Assembly: GCA_031549885.1 (NCBI GenBank)
Contig: JAVBPD010000127.1
Coordinates: 1-7,235 of the forward strand
Source of the DNA: WQUF01 sp031549885
Lineage (GTDB): Bacteria; Bacillota; Clostridia; Clostridiales; Clostridiaceae
Direction of reading: 5' to 3'
Length of the DNA stretch: 7,235 nucleotides
The stretch's first letter is position 1. Every line of letters starts with the position of its first letter. The notes beneath the pieces are model-generated. The model did not search any database, was not told where the DNA came from, and worked only from the letters and a program-made list of their open reading frames with translations. A program made the position numbers and the translations under genes. This document shows positions 1-6,157 of the stretch, in pieces.

Positions 1-274
1 ACTTTAAGACTCCATTAAGCGTTACAAGGTCAACCTTTGGAACTCCATATGAATTTGCTATTTTTTCGAAACTTACAATGAAGTTATCTATTTCATCAAT
101 AGTTTGATCTGATACTTCATCAGTATTATTAATATAACTAACGATTACATCAATATCAGATGTATCATCTTGTTCTCCACGAGCAACTGATCCAAAAATG
201 CCAATCTTATCAATATTTCTAAAGGTAAAGTTGCCATCTTTTATAATATTTTTAATATCATTTATATTAATCAT
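1..274 (-). CDS. mntA: MntA-like nucleotidyltransferase antitoxin (C-terminus beyond the left edge)
   Basis: The first 91 codons are visible; the rest lies outside the window. The minimal nucleotidyltransferase signature is intact: GSVARG at residues 28-33 and SDID at 39-42. Together they satisfy the GSX10DXD motif of MntA antitoxins, in which the Asp residues bind metal. In the known HepT/MntA (type VII) systems this enzyme transfers AMP from ATP onto a tyrosine of HepT and so neutralises it. The ATG at 274 has a strong GGAGG at 284-288, nine bases upstream, which overlaps the TAG stop of the hepT-like gene, so the two are translationally linked. The identification rests on the motif plus the HepT neighbour; a stand-alone MNT-domain protein is the alternative but is unlikely here. 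Confidence 0.88.
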   Translation of the reverse strand, partial: MININDIKNIIKDGNFTFRNIDKIGIFGSVARGEQDDTSDIDVIVSYINNTDEVSDQTIDEIDNFIVSFEKIANSYGVPKVDLVTLNGVLK

Positions 275-287
275 ACTGAATTACCTC

Positions 288-662
288 CTACTTCTTATAT
301 TTATTATTTTCTATAAAAGACTGAATTTCATTTTTACAATTGGGATTTAATAATCTTTTAACAAGTTTAAATATAATTTCAAAATCTACCTGTTCATAAT
401 CATGACTTGATATGTGTCTAGCTGTTTTTAATATTATGCCATTAAAATAAACTAAAGTTTCAATTGTTGAATTTTGTATATGCTTTTTCGTCTCATATAT
501 GTTTGTAATTGATTGTGTAACTGCAAGTTGAGCAATTCTGTTATTTCTTAAATCATTTGAAGAATTTATATCAAGTGTTTCATAGATATTTTTAATGTCT
601 AAAATATACTTTGTGATTTTTGAAAGTGCAACACAATCTGTTGCTAAGTTCATAGTCCTCAT
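288..662 (-). CDS. hepT: HepT-like toxin (HEPN/DUF86 family)
   Basis: This 124-residue helical protein has the size of the HepT/DUF86 HEPN family. Residues 82-89 read R-H-I-S-S-H-D-Y, an exact RX4HXY motif: Arg82 and His87 are the expected HEPN RNase residues, and Tyr89 is the residue that MntA AMPylates in characterised pairs. The MntA-like gene follows after 13 bp, with its ribosome binding site on this gene's stop codon. That toxin-then-antitoxin order is known for this family. The start at 662 is preferred because AAGG at 670-673 lies seven bases upstream; a second ATG at 653 is possible. The start overlaps the TGA of a recombinase remnant in an ATGA arrangement. No promoter of its own was recognised. 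Confidence 0.87.
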   Translation of the reverse strand: MRTMNLATDCVALSKITKYILDIKNIYETLDINSSNDLRNNRIAQLAVTQSITNIYETKKHIQNSTIETLVYFNGIILKTARHISSHDYEQVDFEIIFKLVKRLLNPNCKNEIQSFIENNKYKK

Positions 663-760
663 TTTGCCACCTTATTTTCATATAGTTTTACTAGCTTATA
701 AAAAGTTGTATTTTTTAAACCTAATACATTCATAGTTGCTTTAGCTGTTCTTTGGATTTT
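659..760 (-). pseudogene. Remnant of a serine recombinase/resolvase C-terminal helix-turn-helix
   Basis: An open frame directly after a TAG (761-763) encodes 33 residues ending at TGA. It contains RTAKATMNVLGLKNTTFYKL, then VKLYENK. The pattern R-T-A-K-x-x-M-x-x-L-G-L-x-x-x-T-F-Y-x-L-V is typical of the DNA-binding helix-turn-helix at the end of small serine recombinases. The catalytic domain is absent: upstream the frame is closed and the DNA belongs to the acetyltransferase, whose last residues overlap the fragment. The TGA overlaps the hepT start codon (ATGA), so a resolvase probably once sat immediately in front of the toxin-antitoxin pair and lost all but its tail. Family recognition is from memory of the motif, and the fragment is short. 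Confidence 0.6.
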
Positions 761-1655
761 CTATTTTTGTATGCAACTCCCACCATGTTTCGTTCTGAAC
801 AGGATAAAAACCAATACTATAATAGAACTGCTGTGATGAAAGTACATATGCTTGTTTTGCTCCAAGTCTGCCACATCTTTTTACACCTTCTAGGACTGCC
901 GCTTTGCCCAATCCCATCTTGCGATATTCCGGCAAGGTAAAAACTGGTTCAACATAAGCATATTTATTATCTGGTAGACACCACATTCCACAATGTGAAG
1001 CATAATCGCCATTTGGAGCTACAACTAAAATTCTTAAATCTAAGTCTAAGTATGGAGCGTTAAAACCTTCACGTCTTCTCATTGATTCCATTTCTATTTC
1101 ATTTCGTTGACGTTGGTTGTTAAATCCTCTCCAAATTGCATTATAATAACGGTCAACATCAAAACCATTATCGCTAAAACTCATAATTTTATAGCCATTT
1201 GGAAGAGTATACTCATTAGAGCCTATATCAATAATTGATACAGAAGACTTTTGAGTAGTTGGTATAAAACCCTTTTGAATCGCTACTTGTTGGATTGGGA
1301 TATCACCATCAGGCAACGATATTTTTATTTTACCATTCAAACTTAAATTTTTGACAGCGTAATCAATAAACTGTGATTTCAAGAAAGTATATTCCTCATC
1401 GATGCAAAAATAGGCTTCACCAAGACCACTTTCATAAGTTACAAGTCCAACAATCTTTCCATTGTCTTCAACAACACCAATACGTGACAGATGTTCCATA
1501 CTCATATATGGTCCAAACTGCCATACCCACCTTGCCCACAGGTAGTTAGGTGTAATGACTTTTTCAGAATTTATACGAATCAAAAAATCACATATTTTCT
1601 TGAAATCAGCAGAATATCCTGCTTCACTTGTATAGCTTCTAAAAATGACAGACAT
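741..1655 (-). CDS. GNAT-family N-acetyltransferase, about 304 residues
   Basis: Predicted acetyl-CoA-dependent N-acetyltransferase. The C-terminal half carries the GNAT core: a beta strand YVEPVFTLPEYR, then the acetyl-CoA pyrophosphate-binding loop RKMGLG at residues 245-250, then YYSIGFYPV, the usual late-GNAT strand. The N-terminal half (VEDNGKIVGLVTYE) looks like a second, degenerate GNAT fold, giving the two-domain size of about 300 residues. The ATG at 1655 is chosen because AGGAG at 1664-1668 lies eight bases upstream; the longer frame would begin with a poor GTG at 1700. The gene is separated by 106 bp from the NUDIX gene. Its last residues (KIENPKNS) overlap the recombinase remnant in another frame, so the C-terminal tail may have been reshaped by a recombination junction. 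The substrate cannot be told. Confidence 0.85.
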   Translation of the reverse strand: MSVIFRSYTSEAGYSADFKKICDFLIRINSEKVITPNYLWARWVWQFGPYMSMEHLSRIGVVEDNGKIVGLVTYESGLGEAYFCIDEEYTFLKSQFIDYAVKNLSLNGKIKISLPDGDIPIQQVAIQKGFIPTTQKSSVSIIDIGSNEYTLPNGYKIMSFSDNGFDVDRYYNAIWRGFNNQRQRNEIEMESMRRREGFNAPYLDLDLRILVVAPNGDYASHCGMWCLPDNKYAYVEPVFTLPEYRKMGLGKAAVLEGVKRCGRLGAKQAYVLSSQQFYYSIGFYPVQNETWWELHTKIENPKNS

Positions 1656-1663
1656 ACATTCAT

Positions 1664-1668
1664 CTCCT
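1664..1668 (-). promoter_or_regulatory. Shine-Dalgarno site that fixes the acetyltransferase start
   Basis: AGGAG on the minus strand, eight bases before the ATG at 1655. The in-frame GTG at 1700 lacks a comparably spaced site, so the shorter protein is preferred. Confidence 0.75.
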
Positions 1669-1761
1669 AATTTGTTTTTATGAGACGTGTTGTCATTCAC
1701 ATCTCTCTTGTCAATTAATTATTTCTATAATCATTTGGTTACAATATTCATCTAATTCCTA

Positions 1762-2267
1762 TTAATATACAAACTCATAAGATTTTAAACAATTAAAATC
1801 CATAACAGCTTTTTCATCTATTATGCTAACAGCTCCTGAATAAACCTCATGATCATTTTTTCCAGTTTCAAAATAGTGCTCTAGGCATTTAGTATTATTA
1901 AATGCCATATTTAATGAAAAAAGATCATCTAATTTTACCCATTTTATTTCTCCTTCATTTGAATCAGGAATATCAATAGCTTTATCCATCTTGGCAAAAA
2001 ATATATATTGCTGCCTTATTTCATTTTGTGTTCTCCTTAAAGTTATATATTTAAAGATAGATCCTTAATCATTGACTCATCGATACCAGTTTCTTTAAAC
2101 AATTCTCTAATCACACAAGCTTTAGGATCATTTAACTCATCTTTTTCAAAGTGCCCTCCTATCCCAGCCCAAATAGGTCCATTAAATAGTCTGGATCCTA
2201 CTCTATGAATTAAAAGAACTTTATCATCATTAAAAATATATATTGTAGCTAAATTTCTAAGTTTCAT
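1762..2267 (-). pseudogene. NUDIX hydrolase interrupted by a -1 frameshift
   Basis: Two adjoining reading frames make one NUDIX protein. The first (from ATG 2267) gives 74 residues with beta strands ATIYIFNDDKVLLIHR and a NUDIX box at about residues 38-62, then stops at TAA 2043-2045. The second, in the -1 frame, continues without a break (YITLRRTQNEIRQQYIFFAKM, and so on) to TAA 1762-1764 and carries the usual C-terminal half with EIKWVKLDDL. Joined at 2049 the product is about 168 residues, normal for the family, which hydrolyses nucleoside diphosphates linked to another group. Lys58 stands where the box usually has the first Glu of REUXEEXGU, and there are nine rather than seven residues between the box Glu44 and Arg54. 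GAGG at 2274-2277 supports the start. The gene is either freshly inactivated or expressed by programmed -1 slippage. Confidence 0.8.
2049..2055 (-). other. T-TTA-AAT slippery heptamer at the NUDIX frame break
   Basis: The minus strand reads TTTAAAT, phased as T TTA AAT in the upstream frame, which is the X-XXY-YYZ form of a -1 slippery site. A -1 slip here leads directly into the frame encoding YITLRR and the rest of the NUDIX fold. The upstream frame otherwise stops two codons later (TAA 2043-2045). A stop in the -1 frame at 2065-2067 confines any real break to roughly 2046-2064, so the heptamer lies within the only permissible interval. Whether it acts as a recoding site is unproven. Confidence 0.45.
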
Positions 2268-2286
2268 ATTCTCCCTCACATCAACT

Positions 2287-2832
2287 TTAAAAGTCCACAT
2301 TAAATTGTTTGCCATGCAAATCTTCGCAATATAAAATTGAATAATCAGAAGATATTCCATAAACATATAATCCCTTATTTAAAAGCTTTTGTTCTTTATT
2401 TTTAAAATCTTCCCTATTAATTATCCCACTTTCCAAAGTTTTAACCAAATTTTGCAAAAACCTACAGCGATTATTCCATAATAATTCATATTCCTCTTGA
2501 TTTAAAATTCTATTTGAAAAATCCGAAACATGATTTATATTAAATCTTTTACACCAAATAGTATCAGTTACATATAACTCGTGACCTAATTCACATGTTA
2601 CTATTTCATCATTATCATAAACTGCAGGTATTTTTTTTAGTCCATTTAACCAAGCCACATAAGTTCTTGTATGACCATCTGTTAATGTTAAATCTCCATT
2701 TCCTAAAAAGTCTCTAAAAGGAACAGGATTAAAATTTTCTAAAGATGGTTTAAACCACTTTAAGATATCATCAATTTTCTTTTTAGATAAATAAATCTGA
2801 CTAAACTTTAAATCATCAATATTTACAAACAT
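2287..2832 (-). CDS. ParB/sulfiredoxin-fold-like protein of unknown function
   Basis: A 181-residue protein I do not recognise by name. Residues 49-69 (TLTDGHTRTYVAWLNGLKKIP) fit the conserved element of ParB N-terminal/sulfiredoxin-like domains. In those, a D-G-H-x-R segment forms a nucleotide- or phosphate-binding turn followed by a helix and 'G..x.IPV'. Here DGHTR is at 52-56, and N-terminal residues such as VNIDDLKFSQIYLS resemble the opening strand of that fold. The rest (about 100-181) is rich in charged and aromatic residues with no signal peptide or membrane segment. No DNA-binding domain is evident, so a chromosome-partitioning role is not implied. The gene starts after AGAGAGGGT, 55 bp behind the methyltransferase, and ends 19 bp before the NUDIX start, so it is probably cotranscribed. 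Function is open; an ATP-using or nuclease-like activity is conceivable only by analogy. Confidence 0.7.
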   Translation of the reverse strand: MFVNIDDLKFSQIYLSKKKIDDILKWFKPSLENFNPVPFRDFLGNGDLTLTDGHTRTYVAWLNGLKKIPAVYDNDEIVTCELGHELYVTDTIWCKRFNINHVSDFSNRILNQEEYELLWNNRCRFLQNLVKTLESGIINREDFKNKEQKLLNKGLYVYGISSDYSILYCEDLHGKQFNVDF

Positions 2833-2887
2833 CTTACCCTCTCTTAGAAATATTTCGTTCTAATGTTATCACCTGTATCGGTTATTC

Positions 2888-3490
2888 TCATTTTCTTCCC
2901 ACAGCAATAAACAATGAATACTTAGCTTTCTCCCCTAAAACTTCCTTTTCTCCATGATAAAATATTTCAGAAGAAACCTCTTTTAATGAAGTTTTTCTCA
3001 TTAAATTCTCAAATGATTCTACATTAAACCCATTGTGACCGATGAAATTTTCTTCCGCCTTGTGAAATGTTCCATCTTCTTCTACTAAATCAACAATGCA
3101 TAAACACCCATCATCATTTAATAGCTCAAATAACTCATCAATAGTTTTTTTAACATCTACAATATGGTGCATAACCATAGAGGAATAAATCACATCATAT
3201 TTAGCATCATTATCTATGCTGTCTAATACCATCATATTATTTAAATTAGATTCTTTAATCTTAGATTTTAAAACCTCTTTCATACCTTCCGATGTATCAA
3301 AAAGATCAATGATTTTAAATTTATCCTTTAAGCAAAAGCTAATTAAACCAGTACCGCAGCCAAATTCCAAAACCTTAAAATTTTCACAATCTAGATCTCT
3401 AACCCTTTTATAAATCTCATCAGCTATTAATTCTGCTCTTTTACTTCTAAGACCGCTATCCCAATTCTTTGCCCTTTCATTAAAGTCCAT
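2888..3490 (-). CDS. Class I SAM-dependent methyltransferase
   Basis: This 200-residue soluble protein has the Rossmann methyltransferase layout. Motif I, VLEFGCGTG, is at residues 40-48 and binds S-adenosylmethionine. The acidic post-I strand (IIDLFDTSEGM, about 60-70) contacts the ribose. The DVIYSSMVMHH segment at about 100-110 is the motif IV region of the UbiE/Methyltransf_11-25 group. It is a short, single-domain enzyme, so small-molecule methylation is the likeliest role, but the substrate cannot be inferred. The ATG at 3490 follows GAGAGGGTG, and the gene begins 15 bp after the hom stop, which implies cotranscription with thrB-hom. No evidence links it to threonine synthesis itself. 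Confidence 0.88.
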   Translation of the reverse strand: MDFNERAKNWDSGLRSKRAELIADEIYKRVRDLDCENFKVLEFGCGTGLISFCLKDKFKIIDLFDTSEGMKEVLKSKIKESNLNNMMVLDSIDNDAKYDVIYSSMVMHHIVDVKKTIDELFELLNDDGCLCIVDLVEEDGTFHKAEENFIGHNGFNVESFENLMRKTSLKEVSSEIFYHGEKEVLGEKAKYSLFIAVGRK

Positions 3491-3505
3491 AATTTCACCC
3501 TCTCT

Positions 3506-4783
3506 TTAGCTTTCAATTCTAATAAGATTTCTAACGCTATAAAGCTCATCTGATTCTTCTATCTCTTTAAGCGATTTTTTAATGCTAGATTCTTTAGATT
3601 TATGTGTTATAAATACCAAATTTACATTATTATCTTTTCTATCAGCTTTTTGTATAATAGAAAGAAGGCTAACTTTATTGCTTGAAAATATAGATGAAAT
3701 ATTTGCCATTACTCCATACTGATCTTTCACCATTATCCTTATATAATATTTACATTCCACATCATCAATAGATTTTAATTTTAAATTTCTATCAACCACA
3801 ATATTTTCGTTTATAAACTTTGAATTCATCTTATTTATTATAGATATAATATCAGAAACCACAGCGCTTCCAGTAGGAAGATCTCCAGCTCCTCTTCCAT
3901 AAAGCATTAAATCTCCAACAGCATTTCCTTTAATTAAAACTGCATTAAACGAATCATTTACATTTGCTAAAGGATGGTTAAAAGGAATCATTGCAGGATG
4001 TACCCTTAATTCTAAACTTCCCTCTTCTTCTCTACCAACAGCAAGCATTTTTATTACATATCCTAATTCTTTCGCATATTTAATATCAATAGGTTTAATT
4101 TTTGTTATGCCTTCTTTATATATATTTTTTGTCTTTACCCCAAATGCAATTCTTGAAAGTATTCCCAATTTGTACATAACATCAAAACCTTCAACATCTG
4201 ATGTTGGGTCAGCTTCAGCATACCCTAGGCTTTGAGCTTCTTTTAAAGCGACTTCAAATGGACACCCTTCATTAGACATTTTTGTTAAAATATAATTTGT
4301 TGTACCATTCATAATTCCAAAAATGCTATTTATTTTATTTGCTGTTAAACTTGTATTTATGCCATTTATAATTGGAATTCCTCCACATACGCTAGCCTCA
4401 TAGCAAAATAAAATATTGCTATTTATAGATTCATCAAAAAGATCGTCTCCTTCTTCTGCAATAGCTAATTTATTGGCAGTAACCACATGTTTTTTAGCCT
4501 TCATTAAATCAATCATATAGCTTTTAGCAGGGTTTAAACCACCAATTAATTCAATAACTATTTTAATAGAATCATCTTTTAATATTTCATCAAAATTATC
4601 AGTTAAAACCCCTTCTTCTAATTGAACGCTTCTTTTTTTATTAATATTCTTAACTAAAACTTTTTTAACTACGATTTCTACACCAGATCTTTTAGCTATT
4701 TCCTCTTTATTTTCATTTAAGATCCTTAAAACTCCCTGCCCTACATTTCCCATGCCTAAAATTGCAATATTTAATTTATCCAT
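3506..4783 (-). CDS. hom: Homoserine dehydrogenase with C-terminal ACT domain
   Basis: Catalyses the NAD(P)H-dependent reduction of aspartate semialdehyde to homoserine, the branch point to threonine and methionine, in the cytoplasm. The 425-residue length is normal for the monofunctional Gram-positive enzyme. The dinucleotide-binding GMGNVG is at residues 10-15, followed by KKHVVTANK (the lysine region near the active site), GGIPIING, MNGTTNYIL and the catalytic segment EADPTSDVEGFD...K. Residues 346-425 form an ACT domain, the usual site of threonine feedback control. GGAGG at 4790-4794 lies six bases before the ATG. thrB ends 16 bp upstream, so the two are surely cotranscribed. All expected motifs are intact. 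Confidence 0.97.
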   Translation of the reverse strand: MDKLNIAILGMGNVGQGVLRILNENKEEIAKRSGVEIVVKKVLVKNINKKRSVQLEEGVLTDNFDEILKDDSIKIVIELIGGLNPAKSYMIDLMKAKKHVVTANKLAIAEEGDDLFDESINSNILFCYEASVCGGIPIINGINTSLTANKINSIFGIMNGTTNYILTKMSNEGCPFEVALKEAQSLGYAEADPTSDVEGFDVMYKLGILSRIAFGVKTKNIYKEGITKIKPIDIKYAKELGYVIKMLAVGREEEGSLELRVHPAMIPFNHPLANVNDSFNAVLIKGNAVGDLMLYGRGAGDLPTGSAVVSDIISIINKMNSKFINENIVVDRNLKLKSIDDVECKYYIRIMVKDQYGVMANISSIFSSNKVSLLSIIQKADRKDNNVNLVFITHKSKESSIKKSLKEIEESDELYSVRNLIRIES

Positions 4784-4799
4784 AATTTTCCTCCATTTT

Positions 4800-5684
4800 T
4801 TAAATATTATTTTCTACGATAACGCCAACATCATCCACATCACATTTTTTTATGTCCCAAGAATTTTCTAAACCATGTAAGTAATTCTTAAATTCATCAA
4901 TATTTCCATCGTTAAAAATGCCAAGAAGCGCAGGCCCTGCACCGCTTATAACTAAAGCCTTTGCACCGCACTCCATAGCTTTTTTATAAATCTCATCATA
5001 TCCTTTTATATTTTTTTTTCTAAAAGGCTCATGAAATCTATCCTTTGAACTTGCTTCAATTAAATCAAAATCCCCATCTCTAAGAGCTTCCACCAGCATA
5101 AGGCTATGGCTTAAGTTAAACACCCCATCTTTAAGCAAAATATATTTTGGAAGGCTTTTTCTGAGCTCCTTTGTAGAACATTTTTGTAAATCTGAAGTCA
5201 ATATATAAAACTTTATCTTTTTATCTATGGAAATTTTTTTAAAGTAAATTTTTCCTTCATCTATCATTGAAATAATAAGCCCGCCATAAATAGCTGGAAT
5301 TACATTATCAGGATGCCCTTCTATTTTAACTGCTAAGTCCATAAGCTCCACTTTGGTTAATCTGCTGTTTGCAATTTCATTTGCAGCAAAAACACCAGCA
5401 ACAATGCAGGAGGAGCTTGACCCAAGACCGCTTGATTCTTTTATATTTGATTTTATATTAATTTTAATTCCAGATGGTTTATAATTTGCTAATTGAAAAA
5501 CCTTATTCATAGATGTATAAACTAAATTATTTTCATTTTTATATTTTTTGTCACATCCTTCAATTATAAGACCAGAATGTATTTTTTGAACCTCAACAGT
5601 ATTATAAATATTAAAAGCTAAGCCTAAAGCATCAAAACCTGGACCTAAATTAGCGCAAGTAGCTGGAACTCTTACTCTTATCAT
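4800..5684 (-). CDS. thrB: Homoserine kinase (GHMP family)
   Basis: Phosphorylates homoserine with ATP to O-phosphohomoserine, the substrate of threonine synthase. The 294-residue protein begins with the family's N-terminal signature PATCANLGPGFDALGLA at residues 7-23. The glycine/serine-rich ATP loop SSGLGSSSS is at 84-92, EGHPDNVIPAIYGG follows, and GAGPALLG lies near the C-terminus. In the ATP loop the proline commonly found a few residues ahead of GLGSS is replaced by Lys-Glu, a mild variation. AGGGTGG at 5691-5697 lies six bases before the ATG. It is the first gene of the minus-strand unit and is followed by hom. A threonine synthase gene (thrC) is not in the window. Confidence 0.96.
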   Translation of the reverse strand: MIRVRVPATCANLGPGFDALGLAFNIYNTVEVQKIHSGLIIEGCDKKYKNENNLVYTSMNKVFQLANYKPSGIKINIKSNIKESSGLGSSSSCIVAGVFAANEIANSRLTKVELMDLAVKIEGHPDNVIPAIYGGLIISMIDEGKIYFKKISIDKKIKFYILTSDLQKCSTKELRKSLPKYILLKDGVFNLSHSLMLVEALRDGDFDLIEASSKDRFHEPFRKKNIKGYDEIYKKAMECGAKALVISGAGPALLGIFNDGNIDEFKNYLHGLENSWDIKKCDVDDVGVIVENNI

Positions 5685-5716
5685 ACGATCCCACCCTAAA
5701 TTTTATTTAAATATAA

Positions 5717-5744
5717 ATTTAATACATACGCTAACATTAATCAA
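5717..5744 (-). promoter_or_regulatory. Weak candidate promoter for thrB-hom
   Basis: On the minus strand TTGATT (5739-5744) and TTAAAT (5717-5722) are separated by 16 bases, each matching four of six consensus positions. A start shortly downstream would give a short thrB leader. Many AT-rich segments here could score similarly, so this is only a suggestion. Confidence 0.25.
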
Positions 5745-5770
5745 GCTATTTTTTCATTTTCACTAAATTA

Positions 5771-5789
5771 TCATGTTGACAAATCATGA
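5771..5789. repeat. Short inverted repeat across the plus-strand -35 box
   Basis: TCATG (5771-5775) and CATGA (5785-5789) are inverted around nine bases that include TTGACA. The location suits a repressor site, but five-base arms are common by chance in such AT-rich DNA. Confidence 0.2.
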
Positions 5790-5803
5790 ATTAATGTTAT
5801 AAT
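5776..5803 (+). promoter_or_regulatory. Strong sigma-A-type promoter reading toward the structured RNA and HipA-like gene
   Basis: A perfect TTGACA at 5776-5781 and a perfect TATAAT at 5798-5803 are 16 bases apart. TG at 5795-5796 gives an extended -10 (TGTTATAAT). Transcription should start near 5810, about 30 bases before the first helix of the RNA and about 360 bases before the kinase start codon. No other plus-strand promoter of this quality was seen ahead of the kinase gene, so it probably drives both. Confidence 0.8.
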
Positions 5804-5841
5804 TACATAAAATTTTCATTTTTGACTCATTATGATCAATA

Positions 5842-6048
5842 TAGTCAACTCACCCCATAGCTAAAAGCTAGGGGCTTGAAGCAGAAATGCTATCAAGCCA
5901 ACTTGACTACCCTAAGGACTTCGAGTTCTACGTTAATACAGAATATATAGTTACCCGTGGATGTATGCTCTAGTCTGCGGCTCTAAGGCAAACGATTAAA
6001 CAATTCTGAGGGTAAGGAATAGTGTTGTTTGTAAAAACCTGTATTAAC
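5842..6048 (+). ncRNA. Structured RNA, possible HEARO/IscB-type omega RNA without its nuclease gene
   Basis: Many helices can be drawn on the plus strand. TAGTCAA 5842-5848 pairs with TTGACTA 5903-5909 and encloses two hairpins. The first is CCCC-TAGCT/AGCTA-GGGG (5853-5874, three-base loop). The second, 5873-5899, is an 11-bp stem with one bulged A, capped by a GAAA tetraloop. A small hairpin follows (5915-5929), then a perfect 10-bp long-range helix, GTTAATACAG 5932-5941 with CTGTATTAAC 6039-6048. Inside that are TTACCC 5951-5956 with GGGTAA 6010-6015 and a possible pseudoknot (5988-5996 with 6024-6032, three G-U pairs). The order (GGCTT hairpin, linker ending TAAGG, short hairpin, ACG, then a large junction) resembles, from memory, HEARO RNA, the scaffold of IscB elements. 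That family assignment is an inference. The structured character is better supported than the name; the ends are approximate. Confidence 0.6.
5932..6048. repeat. Perfect 10-bp inverted repeat closing the central RNA junction
   Basis: GTTAATACAG at 5932-5941 and its exact reverse complement CTGTATTAAC at 6039-6048, 97 bases apart. With nested complementary segments between them it is best read as a long-range RNA helix rather than transposon ends. Confidence 0.7.
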
Positions 6049-6051
6049 ATT

Positions 6052-6143
6052 GGGTAAGGGCATCTAACCCTAGCGTACCAGGGGCGTTAAAGGCAAAAGG
6101 TACGCATGATTAAAAACTCAAAATAAAGAGCATACCCTAGATG
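6052..6143 (+). promoter_or_regulatory. 3' structured domain between the RNA core and the kinase ribosome binding site
   Basis: A 7-bp hairpin (GCGTACC 6073-6079 with GGTACGC 6099-6105) is enclosed by CATCTA 6061-6066 with TAGATG 6138-6143. ACCCTAG occurs twice as a direct repeat (6067-6073 and 6134-6140). GGGTA at 6052-6056 can pair with TACCC at 6133-6137, or its GGGT with the nearer ACCC at 6067-6070. These pairings exclude each other, and the distal one crosses the TAGATG helix as a pseudoknot. The domain ends only 14 bases before the AGGGGG ribosome binding site. It could be the 3' part of the same RNA or a leader acting on kinase translation. Confidence 0.4.
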
Positions 6144-6157
6144 TTATCAAAAAAGAG

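Noticed and set aside
752..940. Plus-strand open frame opposite the acetyltransferase.
   Set aside because: It is a shadow of the conserved acetyltransferase C-terminus and has no ribosome binding site.
1656..1700. Longer acetyltransferase start at GTG 1700.
   Set aside because: It lacks a well-spaced ribosome binding site, whereas AGGAG at 1664-1668 serves the ATG at 1655.
1677..1714. Perfect TTGACA on the minus strand (1709-1714) as an acetyltransferase promoter.
   Set aside because: No acceptable -10 element lies 15-19 bases downstream; the nearest candidate is 26 bases away.
5684..5700. AGGGTGGGATC before thrB on the minus strand resembles the T-box motif AGGGTGGNACCGCG.
   Set aside because: It is simply the ribosome binding site at the correct spacing, the CCGCG part is missing, and there is no long folded leader upstream on that strand.
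5820..5880. On the minus strand the segment resembles the right-end hairpin of IS605-type tnpB elements (CCCCTAGC...GGGG then GAGTTGAC).
   Set aside because: No tnpB reading frame or remnant lies on the minus strand next to it; the plus-strand promoter and helix order favour the plus-strand RNA reading. Not fully excluded.
5887..5973. A 28-residue open frame starting at ATG 5887.
   Set aside because: No ribosome binding site, low-complexity peptide, and it lies inside the paired RNA helices.
5842..6143. Group I intron or IStron origin for the structured segment.
   Set aside because: I could not find the conserved group I P, Q, R and S core sequences; none of the visible helices forms a recognisable P7 with its guanosine site.
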